This document shows positions 55,484-63,678 of a DNA stretch of 64,000 bases, in pieces (position 1 is the stretch's first letter; the number at the start of each line of letters is the position of its first letter). A program made the translations under genes and the position numbers. The DNA is taken from contig NZ_JOJL01000002.1 of the NCBI RefSeq assembly GCF_000721705.1, positions 124,001 through 188,000 of the forward strand, given 5' to 3'. This stretch comes from Actinoplanes subtropicus. Lineage in GTDB: Bacteria; Actinomycetota; Actinomycetes; Mycobacteriales; Micromonosporaceae. Below the pieces are notes generated by a model. It worked only from the letters and a program-made list of their open reading frames with translations, did not search any database and was not told where the DNA came from.

Positions 55484-57916
55484 GCGCCGCCGGCCTGCTG
55501 AGCGAGGTGCGGGCCGACCCGGCCGTGCCGCTGCGCGCGGCGGTGTGCGCGCCGGGCGGCTTCGGCAAGAGCGCCCTCCTGGCCGAGCTGGAGCGGGCGG
55601 ACGACCGGCTCGTGCTCGTCGACGACGCCCACCGCCTCGGCGAGGCCCGGCTGGCGGAGCTGCGCGAGCACGCCGAGCGTCCGGACGCCCGGATCGTGGT
55701 GGCCTACCGTCCCTGGCCGCGCCCGTCCGGCCTGGTCGCGCTGACCGAGGTGCTGCGGCGCCGGCGCCCGCCGGTCATGCTGCCCGCGCTCACCGTCGCC
55801 GAGATCGAGCAGCGGGTCGGTGCGCCGCTCGCCGGGTACGTGGCGGCGCTCAGCTCGGGCGTCCCGCGCTACGTGGCCCGGCTGGCCGACGCGCTTGCCG
55901 GCCGGCCCGGCGACGTGCCCGCCCGGGTGCCCGCCGCCGCCCTCGCCCCGTTCGCGCTCGAGCTCGGCGAGCTGGAGCCCGACCTGCGCACGCTGCTGCT
56001 CGCCGTGGAGGCGGGCGCCGGGCTGTCGTACGACCTGATCGCGAAGCTGCTCGGCGGTGACCCCCGGCAGGTGGCCGAGCTGGTCGCGGCCGGCCAGGCC
56101 ACCGGGATGCTCGGCCCGGACGGCACGATGGCGCCGCTCGCCCGGCACGCCCTGGCCGCGCTCGGCCCGATCGCCGAGCGGATCGACGTGCGGCAGCGGC
56201 TGGCCGACCTCCAGCTCGCGCGCGGCGGCCCGGTCCTGCCGCTGGTGCGCCACCTGCTGCCCGAGGGCGGCGAGCCGCGTCCCGGCCCGGAGCTGCGTCT
56301 CCACCCAAGCCTGGACTATCAGTCGGCCCTGGACTATCAGTCGGCGGAGCTGTGTCTCTACCCAAGCCTGGACTATCAGTCGGCGGAGCTGTGTCTCTAC
56401 CCAAGCCTGGACTATCAGTCGGCGGAGCTGTGTCTCTACCCAAGCCTGGACCGCCCTGGCCGCCGCGCTCGCCGGCGATCTCGATCTCGCCGCCCGGCTC
56501 GCCGACCGCGCGGTGGCCGACGGCTCGCCCGCGCAGCGCGCCGAGTCCGCGTACGTCTCGGCGGTCGCGATGGCCCATCGTGGCCGGCTGGAGAGCGCCG
56601 CCGAGCTGCTCGGCTGGGCCGGCCCGGGGCCGGCCGCCGGTTTCCGGGCCGCCGCGCTGACCGGCGCCGGCCGCGGGGACGAGGCGGGGGAGCTGCTCGC
56701 CGGGCTGGGCGCCGCCGGCGACGGCCCGCCGACCCTGCTGCGGGCGACCGCGGAACTGACCGCGCGCGGCATCCGGGAGTCGGTCACCGGGTCGCCGACC
56801 GCCGCGCTGTCCACCCTGGTGCAGGCCGCGACGCTGCTCGAACCGGCCGGCGCGACGGTCCTGCTGCCGGACAGCCCGGCGGCGCTGGCCGCGATCGTCG
56901 CCCTGCACGGTGCCGACCTGGACACCGCCGAGGCCACCCTCGACCGGGCGATCCGCTCCTCGACCGGCGGCCCGCCGCTGGCCGCCCGCCACCTGCTGCT
57001 GTCGGCCTGGGCCCGGATGCTGCGCGGCCACCTCGGCGCGGCCGGCCGGCTGCTCGCCGAGGCGCACGACGCCGGCGGCCCGCCCGCACCCGGCCGCGAT
57101 CAGCTGTTCGCCACCGCGCTCCGGGTGGCCCTGGCCCGCCGGGACAGCGACCCGGTGGGCCTGCGCGCGGTCTGGCCGGACGCCTGCCAGGTCCTGATCA
57201 GCCAGCCCGCCGACCTGTTCACGCTGCTGCCGCTCGGCGAGCTGACCGTGGCCGCGGCCCGGCTCGGCGAGCACCGCCGGGTCGCCGCCCACCTGGCCGA
57301 GGCCGACCGGCTGCTGGCCCGGCTGGGCGACCCGCCGTTGTGGAGCCTGCCGCTGCACTGGAGCCGGCTGCACGCGGCGATCCTGGCGGGGGAGACGGCC
57401 GAGGCCGAGCGGCATGCCGCGACCCTCGACCGGCTCGCCGCGGACCGGCCGTACGCCGAGGTGCTGGCCGCGGCCGGGCGCGGCTGGATCGCGGTGATCA
57501 CCGACCGGATCGACCCCGAGCGGATCGAGGCCGCCGCCCGCGCGCTGGCCGCGACCGGCCTCGCCTGGGACGGCGCCCGCCTCGCCGGGCAGGCCGCGAT
57601 CCGTACCGCCGACCGCAAGGCGATGACCTGGCTGCTCGACTGCGCCCGGGCGCTGCAGGGCGGCCCCGCCGCCGAGCCGGCCGCCGCCGGGGCGTCGACC
57701 GCGCCGCTGCTCAGCGAGCGGGAACGGGAGGTGGCCGCGCTGGTCGTCGCCGGGCTGACCTACAAGCAGGTCGCCGAGCGGCTCTTCCTCTCGGCGAAGA
57801 CGGTCGAGCACCACGTCGCCCGGATCCGGCAGCGCCTCGGCTGTGCCGACCGGCGGGAGCTGCTGGCCCGCCTGCGCGAGTTGCTGGCCGACCAGGCGGA
57901 CGGAGTCCTCGCGTGA
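55480..57916 (+). pseudogene. LuxR-family ATPase regulator disrupted by a frameshift at a minisatellite
   Basis: The N-terminal part (GTG 55480 to about 56280) has P-loop APGGFGKS, Walker B LVLVDDAHRL and PVMLPALTVAEIE. The C-terminal part (about 56450-57916, next frame) has TPR-like helices and a LuxR HTH (SEREREVAALVVAGLTYKQVAERLFLSAKTVEHHVARIRQRLGC). The two halves are in different frames, and the switch lies in a 162-bp stretch of 39-bp repeats. Read from 55480, the first frame stays open to 59580, running into the next gene in frame. Intact it would be a ~800-aa regulator. An internal start for the second half is possible. Confidence 0.75.
56289..56450. repeat. 39-bp minisatellite inside the LuxR gene
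   Basis: A diverged first unit (56289-56325) and an 18-bp partial (56326-56343) precede two identical 39-bp units (56344-56382, 56383-56421) and a 29-bp partial (56422-56450). The unit has about 59 % GC against over 70 % around it and is open in all three forward frames. Exact identity of the copies points to recent expansion. Confidence 0.9.
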
Positions 57917-59580
57917 GGCGGGCCGGGCTGCTCATCGTCGCGCTCTGGCTGGCCGCCGCGGTGCCGGCCGTGCTGGGCGCGGCCGATCGGGTACGCGAGC
58001 GCGCCACCGACGACCGGCTGGGCCGCGCGGTGGACACGGCCGTCGTGGCGGCCCAGGACGAACGCCGGCTGTCGGTGGCGTTCCTCGCGGGCGGGGACGC
58101 GGCCGGCCTGGGCGCGGCGCGGGAGCGCACCGACCGGGCGCGCGAGGCCCTGCGTACGCTCACCGGCCGTTGGGTCTACACCGCGTCCGCGGCGGCGCTG
58201 GTGTCGGCGTTCGACGGGCTCGGCCCGGTCCGCTCCCAGGTGGACGGCCGCGCGATCGGACGGTCCGCGGTGCTGTCCGCCTACGGCGCGATCATCGCCG
58301 CCGGCGTCGGCCTGCCCTGGCTGCCCGCCGGCCCGCCCGGCCGGGCGCGGGAGGCGCTGTCCGAGGAGGACGCGCTGCTCCGGGCCGCGCTGAGCACCTC
58401 GTCCGGGCTCACCGACGCCGAGCGGGTGCGGGTCGGCGAACTGGCCGGCGAGCGCGGCACCGGGTCACCGGCCGCCTCGGAACAATGGCTCGCCGCGGTC
58501 GAGGCGCGGGTGATCCTGGGCAAGGACACGCGGGTCAGCCCGGCCGAGTGGGCGGCCGCGGCCGCCCCGGTCAATGCTGGCCTGCGCGCGGCCGAGACCC
58601 GCGCCGCTCACGACGCGGTCACCCGGGCCACCCCGGGAGCGATCCGGGCGACGGTCTACGCCGGGCTGATCGCCGGGGTCGGCCTGGTCGCGGTGATCGG
58701 CGTGCTCGTCCTGGCCCGCCGGTTCCGGCCCGGGCTGCCGTCGCGCCGGGCAGAGCCGCCCGCCCGCGACGACGCCCCGGTCGACCTGCAGCCGCTCCTG
58801 CTCGACCTGCACCGGCGCAGCCAGCGCCTGCTGCACCGGCTGCTGCGCCTGCTCGACGGCCTGGAGCGGCGCGAGTCCGACGAGGAGAAGCTCGGCCGGC
58901 TGTTCCGGGCCGACCACCTGGCCACCCGGGTGCGGCGCAACGTGGAGAAGGCGGTCACGCTGGCCGGCGGCCCGTCCGCGCGGCAGTGGCGCCGGCCGGT
59001 GCCGGTGGGCGAGGTGGTGCGCGGCGCGGCCGCCGAGGTCGAGGACTACGTACGGGTCTCCACCGCCCAGATCGAGCCGGCCGCGCTGGTCGGCGACGCC
59101 GTCCTCGAGATCACCCACCTGCTGGCCGAGCTGATCGACAACGCGGTCGCGTTCTCGCCGGCCGAGACTCGGGTGCGGGCGGGTGGCCACTGGACCGACG
59201 GGGGCTACACGGTGACCGTCGCCGACGCCGGGCCGGGCATGAGCGACCTGGACCTCGACCAGGCCCGCCAGGTGATGTCCGCGGCGGGGCCGCCCGAGGG
59301 CGGGATGTGGCTGGGCTTCTACGCCGTGGGCCGGTTCGCCGCCCGGTGGGGCGCCGAGGTCGGGCTCCGGCGCGGGCCGGCCGGCGGGCTCGTCGCCGAG
59401 GTCCGGCTGCCCGCCGGCCTGGTCTCCCGCCCGGCGCCGGACGGACCACCGGATGGGCCGCCGATCAACCGGGTGGAACGGATGCGGGCGCGGGTCGGCA
59501 AGATGAGCGATCTGGCGGACACATCCGTAGATCTTTCCAACGTGGGCAGTCCGCGGCCCGACGGAACGGAGGCGCAGTGA
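57913..59580 (+). CDS. CvnA-like sensor histidine kinase-type ATPase
   Basis: The protein has 555 residues. TM1 is at about 5-22, then an extracytoplasmic helical sensor (nitrate-sensor-like, DRLGRAVDTAVVAAQDERRLSVAFLAGGD), with a membrane segment at about 240-265. The dimerisation-like helix reads RADHLATRVRRNVEKAVTLAGG. The HATPase_c domain carries HLLAELIDNAVAFSP (N box, ~400) and VADAGPGMSD (G1, ~437). The sequence is the CvnA type of Streptomyces conservons, which act with a roadblock protein, DUF742 and a small GTPase in place of a standard response regulator. The GTG overlaps the LuxR stop by 4 nt. Confidence 0.85.
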   Translation: MRRAGLLIVALWLAAAVPAVLGAADRVRERATDDRLGRAVDTAVVAAQDERRLSVAFLAGGDAAGLGAARERTDRAREALRTLTGRWVYTASAAALVSAFDGLGPVRSQVDGRAIGRSAVLSAYGAIIAAGVGLPWLPAGPPGRAREALSEEDALLRAALSTSSGLTDAERVRVGELAGERGTGSPAASEQWLAAVEARVILGKDTRVSPAEWAAAAAPVNAGLRAAETRAAHDAVTRATPGAIRATVYAGLIAGVGLVAVIGVLVLARRFRPGLPSRRAEPPARDDAPVDLQPLLLDLHRRSQRLLHRLLRLLDGLERRESDEEKLGRLFRADHLATRVRRNVEKAVTLAGGPSARQWRRPVPVGEVVRGAAAEVEDYVRVSTAQIEPAALVGDAVLEITHLLAELIDNAVAFSPAETRVRAGGHWTDGGYTVTVADAGPGMSDLDLDQARQVMSAAGPPEGGMWLGFYAVGRFAARWGAEVGLRRGPAGGLVAEVRLPAGLVSRPAPDGPPDGPPINRVERMRARVGKMSDLADTSVDLSNVGSPRPDGTEAQ

Positions 59581-60005
59581 ACGACTGGATCATCGGTGCG
59601 ACGGGTGCCGGTCCGCTCCTCGATCAGCTGCACGGCGAGTTGCCCGGAACCGAGGGCGTCGTCCTGTTGTCCACCGACGGCCTGGAGCTGGCCACCTCCG
59701 CCGGGACCCGGACCGACCGGGCGGACCAGCTGTCCGCGGTCGCGGCCGGCCTGCACGCGATCGCCCTGGCGGCCGACCGCAACAACGGCGGCGGGCGGGT
59801 CGACCAGACCGTCGTCGAGATGGACTACCGCATGCTGGTGGTCGTCCCGGTGACCGGGGAGATGCTGCTCGCCGTGGTGTTCGACGCGGTCAGCGACCTG
59901 TCCGGCACGCGCGTGCGGATCGCCACCTTCGCGGACCGGCTCGGCGTACGGCTGCACTCGGTCGACATGTCGCCCCTCGAGCCCGAGCTGCAGCCGGTGT
60001 CATGA
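59577..60005 (+). CDS. roadblock/LC7-domain protein (CvnB-like)
   Basis: The 142-aa soluble roadblock/LC7 fold begins DWIIGATGAGPLLDQLHGELPGTEGVVLLSTDGLELATS. The helix RADQLSAVAAGLHAIALAAD and strands MDYRMLVVVPVTGEMLLAVVF follow. Such proteins act as dimeric adaptors or regulators of small GTPases and are the second gene of conservons. GTG 59577 follows CGGAGG and overlaps the upstream stop; its own stop overlaps the DUF742 gene. Confidence 0.92.
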   Translation: MNDWIIGATGAGPLLDQLHGELPGTEGVVLLSTDGLELATSAGTRTDRADQLSAVAAGLHAIALAADRNNGGGRVDQTVVEMDYRMLVVVPVTGEMLLAVVFDAVSDLSGTRVRIATFADRLGVRLHSVDMSPLEPELQPVS

Positions 60006-60370
60006 GCATCGACGACATCTGGTGGGACGACGACGCCGGCCCGATCGTCCGGCTCTACGCGATCACCGGGGGCCGGACCGAGGCGCCGGCCGGCGACTTC
60101 ACGCTGAGCACGATCGTGCAGCGGGTGCCCGGCGTCGTGCCCGACGGTGAGCTGTCGCTGGCGGAGTCGACGATCGTGCGACTCATCGAGCGGCCGCTCT
60201 CGGTGTCCGAGATCGCGGCCCGGCTGGGTCTCCCGCTCGGCCCGGTCCGGGTGATTCTCGCCGACCTGCGCGACGGCGGCCTGATCCACGTGCCGCGCTC
60301 CCGGGACGCCGCCGAGCGCCCCGCCATGAGCCTGCTCCAGCAGGTGCTCAGCGGCCTGAACGCGCTCTGA
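60002..60370 (+). CDS. DUF742 protein (CvnC-like)
   Basis: The 122-aa protein is the third conservon component. It opens with VRLYAITGGRTEAPAGDFTLSTIVQ and has a winged-helix-like segment: ESTIVRLIERPLSVSEIAARLGLPLGPVRVILADLRDGGLIHV. The ATG overlaps the roadblock stop. In Streptomyces conservons a CvnD GTPase follows; here a membrane-anchored CBM2-like protein does. Confidence 0.92.
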   Translation: MSIDDIWWDDDAGPIVRLYAITGGRTEAPAGDFTLSTIVQRVPGVVPDGELSLAESTIVRLIERPLSVSEIAARLGLPLGPVRVILADLRDGGLIHVPRSRDAAERPAMSLLQQVLSGLNAL

Positions 60371-60386
60371 CGGCGGAGGTCCCACG

Positions 60387-61142
60387 ATGAACGACCCGCA
60401 CCCCGCTCCCCGGCGCTCGCCGACGGTGGTGCTGCTGGACGCGATGCTCGGGCTGGTCACCGCGATCCAGACCGGCAACTTTCCGGGCCGCCGGCCGGCC
60501 GGACGCCCGGCGTCACCGCGCCGGGCCGGTCCCTGGCTGACCGCGGGCGTGCTCGTGGTGGCCGGCGGCACCGCGATCCTGATCGGCGTGCTGATGGGCG
60601 CGCCGGGCAGCCTCACCGGCCTGCCGAAGCCCGGCGACGCCGCGCCCCCGCCGCCGCCGGTCACCAGCATCGCCGCGCCCGCGACCACGACCACCAGCCC
60701 GGTCCCGGCGCGGTCGTCGGCGTCGGCGCCCGCCGCGCGGGCCGTCGTCCCGGACCCGGCGAGCGGCTCGGCCACCACCAGCGCCGCCACCAACCTGCCC
60801 GGCCGCCTGACGGCCGCCTACGCGGCGGCGGACGGGAGCGGAATTCTGGGCTACCGGGCCACCGTGACCCTCCACGCCCAAGGGCCAGGTCCGTCCACCG
60901 GCTGGCGGCTGACCATCACCCTGCCCCGGCCGACCCTTCAGATCGCCGCCGTCTCCGGCGCCACGGTCGAGCACGACGGTGCGGTGTGGACCTTCACGCC
61001 GGACGCCGCCACCCGGCGGATCGCCGCCGGCGCCTCGGCCACGGTCGCCTACGAGGTCCTCGGCGCGACCCTGGTGGACGCCCAGCCGACGGCCTGCCGC
61101 GTCGACGACGTCGCCTGCTCGGGCCTGCCCGGCGGACACTGA
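60387..61142 (+). CDS. membrane-anchored protein with extracellular CBM2-like domain
   Basis: The 251-aa protein has an N-terminal cytoplasmic stretch (about 1-47), a single TM helix (GPWLTAGVLVVAGGTAILIGVLM, in outline 48-70), and a Pro/Ala/Thr linker. A C-terminal cellulose-binding-like beta-sandwich (about 137-245) reads LTAAYAAADGSGILGYRATVTLHAQG, STGWRLTITLPRPTLQIAAVSG, VWTFTPDAATRRIAAGASATVAYEV. The two Cys (ACRVDDVAC) near the end could form a disulfide. It may present a glycan- or wall-binding sensor to the CvnABC-like proteins. A strong terminator follows. Confidence 0.75.
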   Translation: MNDPHPAPRRSPTVVLLDAMLGLVTAIQTGNFPGRRPAGRPASPRRAGPWLTAGVLVVAGGTAILIGVLMGAPGSLTGLPKPGDAAPPPPPVTSIAAPATTTTSPVPARSSASAPAARAVVPDPASGSATTSAATNLPGRLTAAYAAADGSGILGYRATVTLHAQGPGPSTGWRLTITLPRPTLQIAAVSGATVEHDGAVWTFTPDAATRRIAAGASATVAYEVLGATLVDAQPTACRVDDVACSGLPGGH

Positions 61143-61174
61143 GGCCCCTTCCATCTCATACCTGGAAGGGGCCT
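61142..61174. terminator. bidirectional terminator
   Basis: AGGCCCCTTCC (61142-61152) pairs perfectly with GGAAGGGGCCT (61164-61174) across an 11-nt loop. It starts on the last base of the CBM2-like stop codon and lies 3 nt from the stop of the converging gene. Confidence 0.7.
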
Positions 61175-61176
61175 GC

Positions 61177-61941
61177 TTACGTCTCAGTATCCGAGGCGCC
61201 GCCGCCCACCCCGTGGATCGACACGCCGGTCAGCCACGCCAATTGGTCCACCGCGGCGGACATTTCGGCGGCGATGGGCGCGGAGCCGGCCTCGAAGAAG
61301 GCGTTCTCCAGCGCGTCCCGCGGCGCCGGCCGGGCCAGCCAGGTAAGGAGCTGCGCGGGCTGGTCGTGCCACCAGCCACCGAGGACCAGGCCGGTGGGCC
61401 GGCGGCGGGCCGTGTACGCGAGGTGGTCGACGAAGGCGGCGAGGTGCCGCACGGCCGGCTCGCCGGGCGGGTCGAGCCAGCCCGACAGGAACAGGGACAG
61501 ATCGTCGACGGCCTGGCCGATGGCCTGCAGCACCGTGGCGGCGTCGTCGGCCGCGGGGAACATCGCGAGGGTGTGCCGCCACCAGGCGCCGGCGAACGCC
61601 TCGATCGCGTCCCGCTGCTCTTCGGGCCACTGCGACCACCGCGCCAGCCGCAGCTTGCCCAGGACGACGGCCAGGTCGACCGGCAGGGCGCCGTGCGCGG
61701 CCAGCTCCAGCAGGCGGGGCAGGAAATGCCGCAGGTCGTCGGCGTCGCCCCAGGTGGTGACGGCCTTGAAGGCATAGTGCCCCAGGTCGTCACCGGTCAA
61801 TTCGCGCAGCGGCACCCGCCGGATCTCCCGCTGGTCATCGCCGTCGACGCAGTGCGGGCACCCGGCCACCGCCCCGAGCTCGAAGGCCGCGAACGTCGCG
61901 TACAGCCCGCCCACCGCCTGGTCCAGCCGTTCCGCGGACAT
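61177..61941 (-). CDS. hypothetical protein, third gene of the AIM24 operon
   Basis: The 254-aa soluble, mostly helical protein belongs to no family I recognise. It has a CPHCVDGDDQREIRRVPLRELTGDDLGHYAFKAVTTWG segment with a CxxC pair near residue 28, which suggests a small metal knuckle. Trp-rich helices follow (ARWSQWPEEQRDAIEAFAGAWWRHTLAMFP). It lies 6 bp after the second AIM24 gene and ends at the shared terminator. The context suggests co-expression with the AIM24 pair. Confidence 0.7.
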   Translation of the reverse strand: MSAERLDQAVGGLYATFAAFELGAVAGCPHCVDGDDQREIRRVPLRELTGDDLGHYAFKAVTTWGDADDLRHFLPRLLELAAHGALPVDLAVVLGKLRLARWSQWPEEQRDAIEAFAGAWWRHTLAMFPAADDAATVLQAIGQAVDDLSLFLSGWLDPPGEPAVRHLAAFVDHLAYTARRRPTGLVLGGWWHDQPAQLLTWLARPAPRDALENAFFEAGSAPIAAEMSAAVDQLAWLTGVSIHGVGGGASDTET

Positions 61942-61947
61942 GCCGGC

Positions 61948-62838
61948 TCACCACTGGCGGGACGTCGCGGGGGAGTGCTGGTTGATCGCCAGTGAGCTGG
62001 TGTGGCCGAAGACCGACGACACCGCGACCCGGCCCGGGCCGACCAGCCGCAGCCAGATGGTGCGCTGGCTGAACGCCCGTCGCCAGGAGATGGTCGGCGC
62101 GCCCTGCGGGTACTCCAGGTGCAGGTGGGCGGTGACCGACACGTCGCGGTAGAGCAGCGCCCCCGGCTGCACCAGCACCGTCTCGCCCGGCGCCAGGTCG
62201 CGCAGGAACGTGTTGCCGGGCGCGTGCAGCAGGAGCAGGCCGGGCGTCTGCTGGGCCAGGAAGATGTCGCCGAACTGGCCGAGCGGGTAGTGCGTCTCCT
62301 TGTCGTCGCCCGAGCCGGTGGTGTACCAGATGCCGGTCTGCTGCCAGGTGTAGGCGATGTTGCCAGTGGCGGCCAGGAACCGGTGCTCGCGCGTCCAGAT
62401 CTGCCGGCCCGGCATCAGCGGCAGCGCCACCACCTCGCCCGGCCGGTCGCCGGAGAGGGCGATCCGGCCCGGCCCGTGCGCCTCCACCATGATCAGCGGC
62501 AGGCCGGACATCATCCGGTTCCACCCGCCGGCCAGCGACGTGTTGGACAGGCGGAGGGTCGGCTCGGTCCAGAGCAGCGAGTGGTGCGAGAAGAAGATCC
62601 AGTCCGGCTCCGCCAGCGCGAAGTCGGCGACCGGCACGTACGTGCCCTCGACCTGGACCCGGGACTGGCCGAACTGGATGCGGGCCATGTCCTTGATCGG
62701 GGGTTGCTCGACCCAGCCGGAGCGGGAGACCGACGTCCGGATGTCCAGCGCCGCCCCGCAACTGGGGCAGGAGGTGCCACCGGCGGGGTGCACCATCCGG
62801 CAGTAGTGGCAGACGACGTGGCCCTCGGGAATGGTCAT
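61948..62838 (-). CDS. AIM24 family protein with N-terminal zinc ribbon (second copy)
   Basis: The 296-aa protein begins with a zinc ribbon (CHYCRMVHPAGGTSCPSCG, CxxC...CxxC). The AIM24/TRAP-like beta-helix domain follows: VQVEGTYVPVADFALAEPDWIFFSHHSLLWTEP, GPGRIALSGDRPGEVVALPLMPGRQIWTREHRFLAAT, LLLHAPGNTFLRDLAPGETVLVQPGALLYRD. AIM24 proteins were named for mitochondrial roles, and the bacterial function is unknown. It lies 4 bp after a paralogue of the same layout, which suggests a heteromer. Confidence 0.88.
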   Translation of the reverse strand: MTIPEGHVVCHYCRMVHPAGGTSCPSCGAALDIRTSVSRSGWVEQPPIKDMARIQFGQSRVQVEGTYVPVADFALAEPDWIFFSHHSLLWTEPTLRLSNTSLAGGWNRMMSGLPLIMVEAHGPGRIALSGDRPGEVVALPLMPGRQIWTREHRFLAATGNIAYTWQQTGIWYTTGSGDDKETHYPLGQFGDIFLAQQTPGLLLLHAPGNTFLRDLAPGETVLVQPGALLYRDVSVTAHLHLEYPQGAPTISWRRAFSQRTIWLRLVGPGRVAVSSVFGHTSSLAINQHSPATSRQW

Positions 62839-62842
62839 CTGG

Positions 62843-63640
62843 TCACTCCGCGTGGTGGTGGACGTACATCGACTGGATGCCCACCCGGCCGGGGCCGGTC
62901 ATCTCGGCCAGATACATGCCGCGGCGCAGCAGGCCGGTCTTGACCGGCATCTGCACCGCCTGCATCGTGACCGACGCGTCCTTGTAGAGGAAGCCGCCCG
63001 GCTCGACCATGATCTTCTCGCCCGGCTGCAGCCAGCGCTCGAAGACGTTGCCGTAGCCGTGCAGCATCAGCAGGCCCGGCGCGCCCGCGGTGACGAACCG
63101 GTCCAGATACATGCCGTTGCCGCCGTGCAGCACGTTGGCCAGCCCCTGAATGCGGACGAAGGAATACCCGATCGTGTTGCTGGCCAGCAGGAACGCGTGC
63201 TCGCGCACGTCCAGTTCCATGCCCGGGTGCAGCGGCAGCACGACCAGTTCGCCGGGCGAGTCCCGGGAGAACGCGACCCGGCCCGGCCCGTACGCCATGG
63301 TCAGCACGAACGGCATCCCGCCGAAGATCCGCCGGGCGCCGCCCTGCGTCGGCATGGCGGTGACCGGGGTGTGCTCGTCCTTCCAGAGCAGGACGTGGTG
63401 TTCGAAATACACCGCGTCGCCCTGCGACAGCGCGATCTCGGCGACCGGCACCAGCTCGCCCTCGACCTGCACGGTCGAGTTGCCGAACCGGAACTCGGTC
63501 ATGTCCCGCAGCCGCGGCGCCTCCCGCCAGCCCGAGTCGCTGACCATGTTCCGGACGTCGAGCGGCGCGCCGCAGGTGAGGCAGGAGGTGGCGCCGGGCG
63601 CGTTCTGCAGCCGGCACCACTGACACTCAATACGATCCAC
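62843..63640 (-). CDS. AIM24 family protein with N-terminal zinc ribbon (first copy)
   Basis: This 265-aa paralogue of the next gene has zinc ribbon CQWCRLQNAPGATSCLTCG at residues 6-24. The AIM24 domain carries VQVEGELVPVAEIALSQGDAVYFEHHVLLWKDE, GPGRVAFSRDSPGELVVLPLHPGMELDVREHAFLLAS and MLHGYGNVFERWLQPGEKIMVEPGGFLYKD. It is the first gene of the leftward operon, starting 38 bp from a divergent DUF2127 gene. It is probably cytoplasmic. Confidence 0.88.
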   Translation of the reverse strand: MDRIECQWCRLQNAPGATSCLTCGAPLDVRNMVSDSGWREAPRLRDMTEFRFGNSTVQVEGELVPVAEIALSQGDAVYFEHHVLLWKDEHTPVTAMPTQGGARRIFGGMPFVLTMAYGPGRVAFSRDSPGELVVLPLHPGMELDVREHAFLLASNTIGYSFVRIQGLANVLHGGNGMYLDRFVTAGAPGLLMLHGYGNVFERWLQPGEKIMVEPGGFLYKDASVTMQAVQMPVKTGLLRRGMYLAEMTGPGRVGIQSMYVHHHAE

Positions 63641-63678
63641 GCGGCGGAAAGTAGCAGAGCTGTTGTATCAACTGTGGT

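Noticed and set aside
56289..56450. CRISPR array
   Set aside because: The 39-bp units are directly adjacent with no spacers, lie within a coding gene, and no cas genes are present.
54301..59580. Single 1759-codon open frame
   Set aside because: It spans the reverse-strand iniB region, an out-of-frame stretch of the Hsp70-like gene, part of LuxR in frame, then a nonsense stretch and CvnA in frame. It is open only because stops are rare at this GC. The real genes lie within it.
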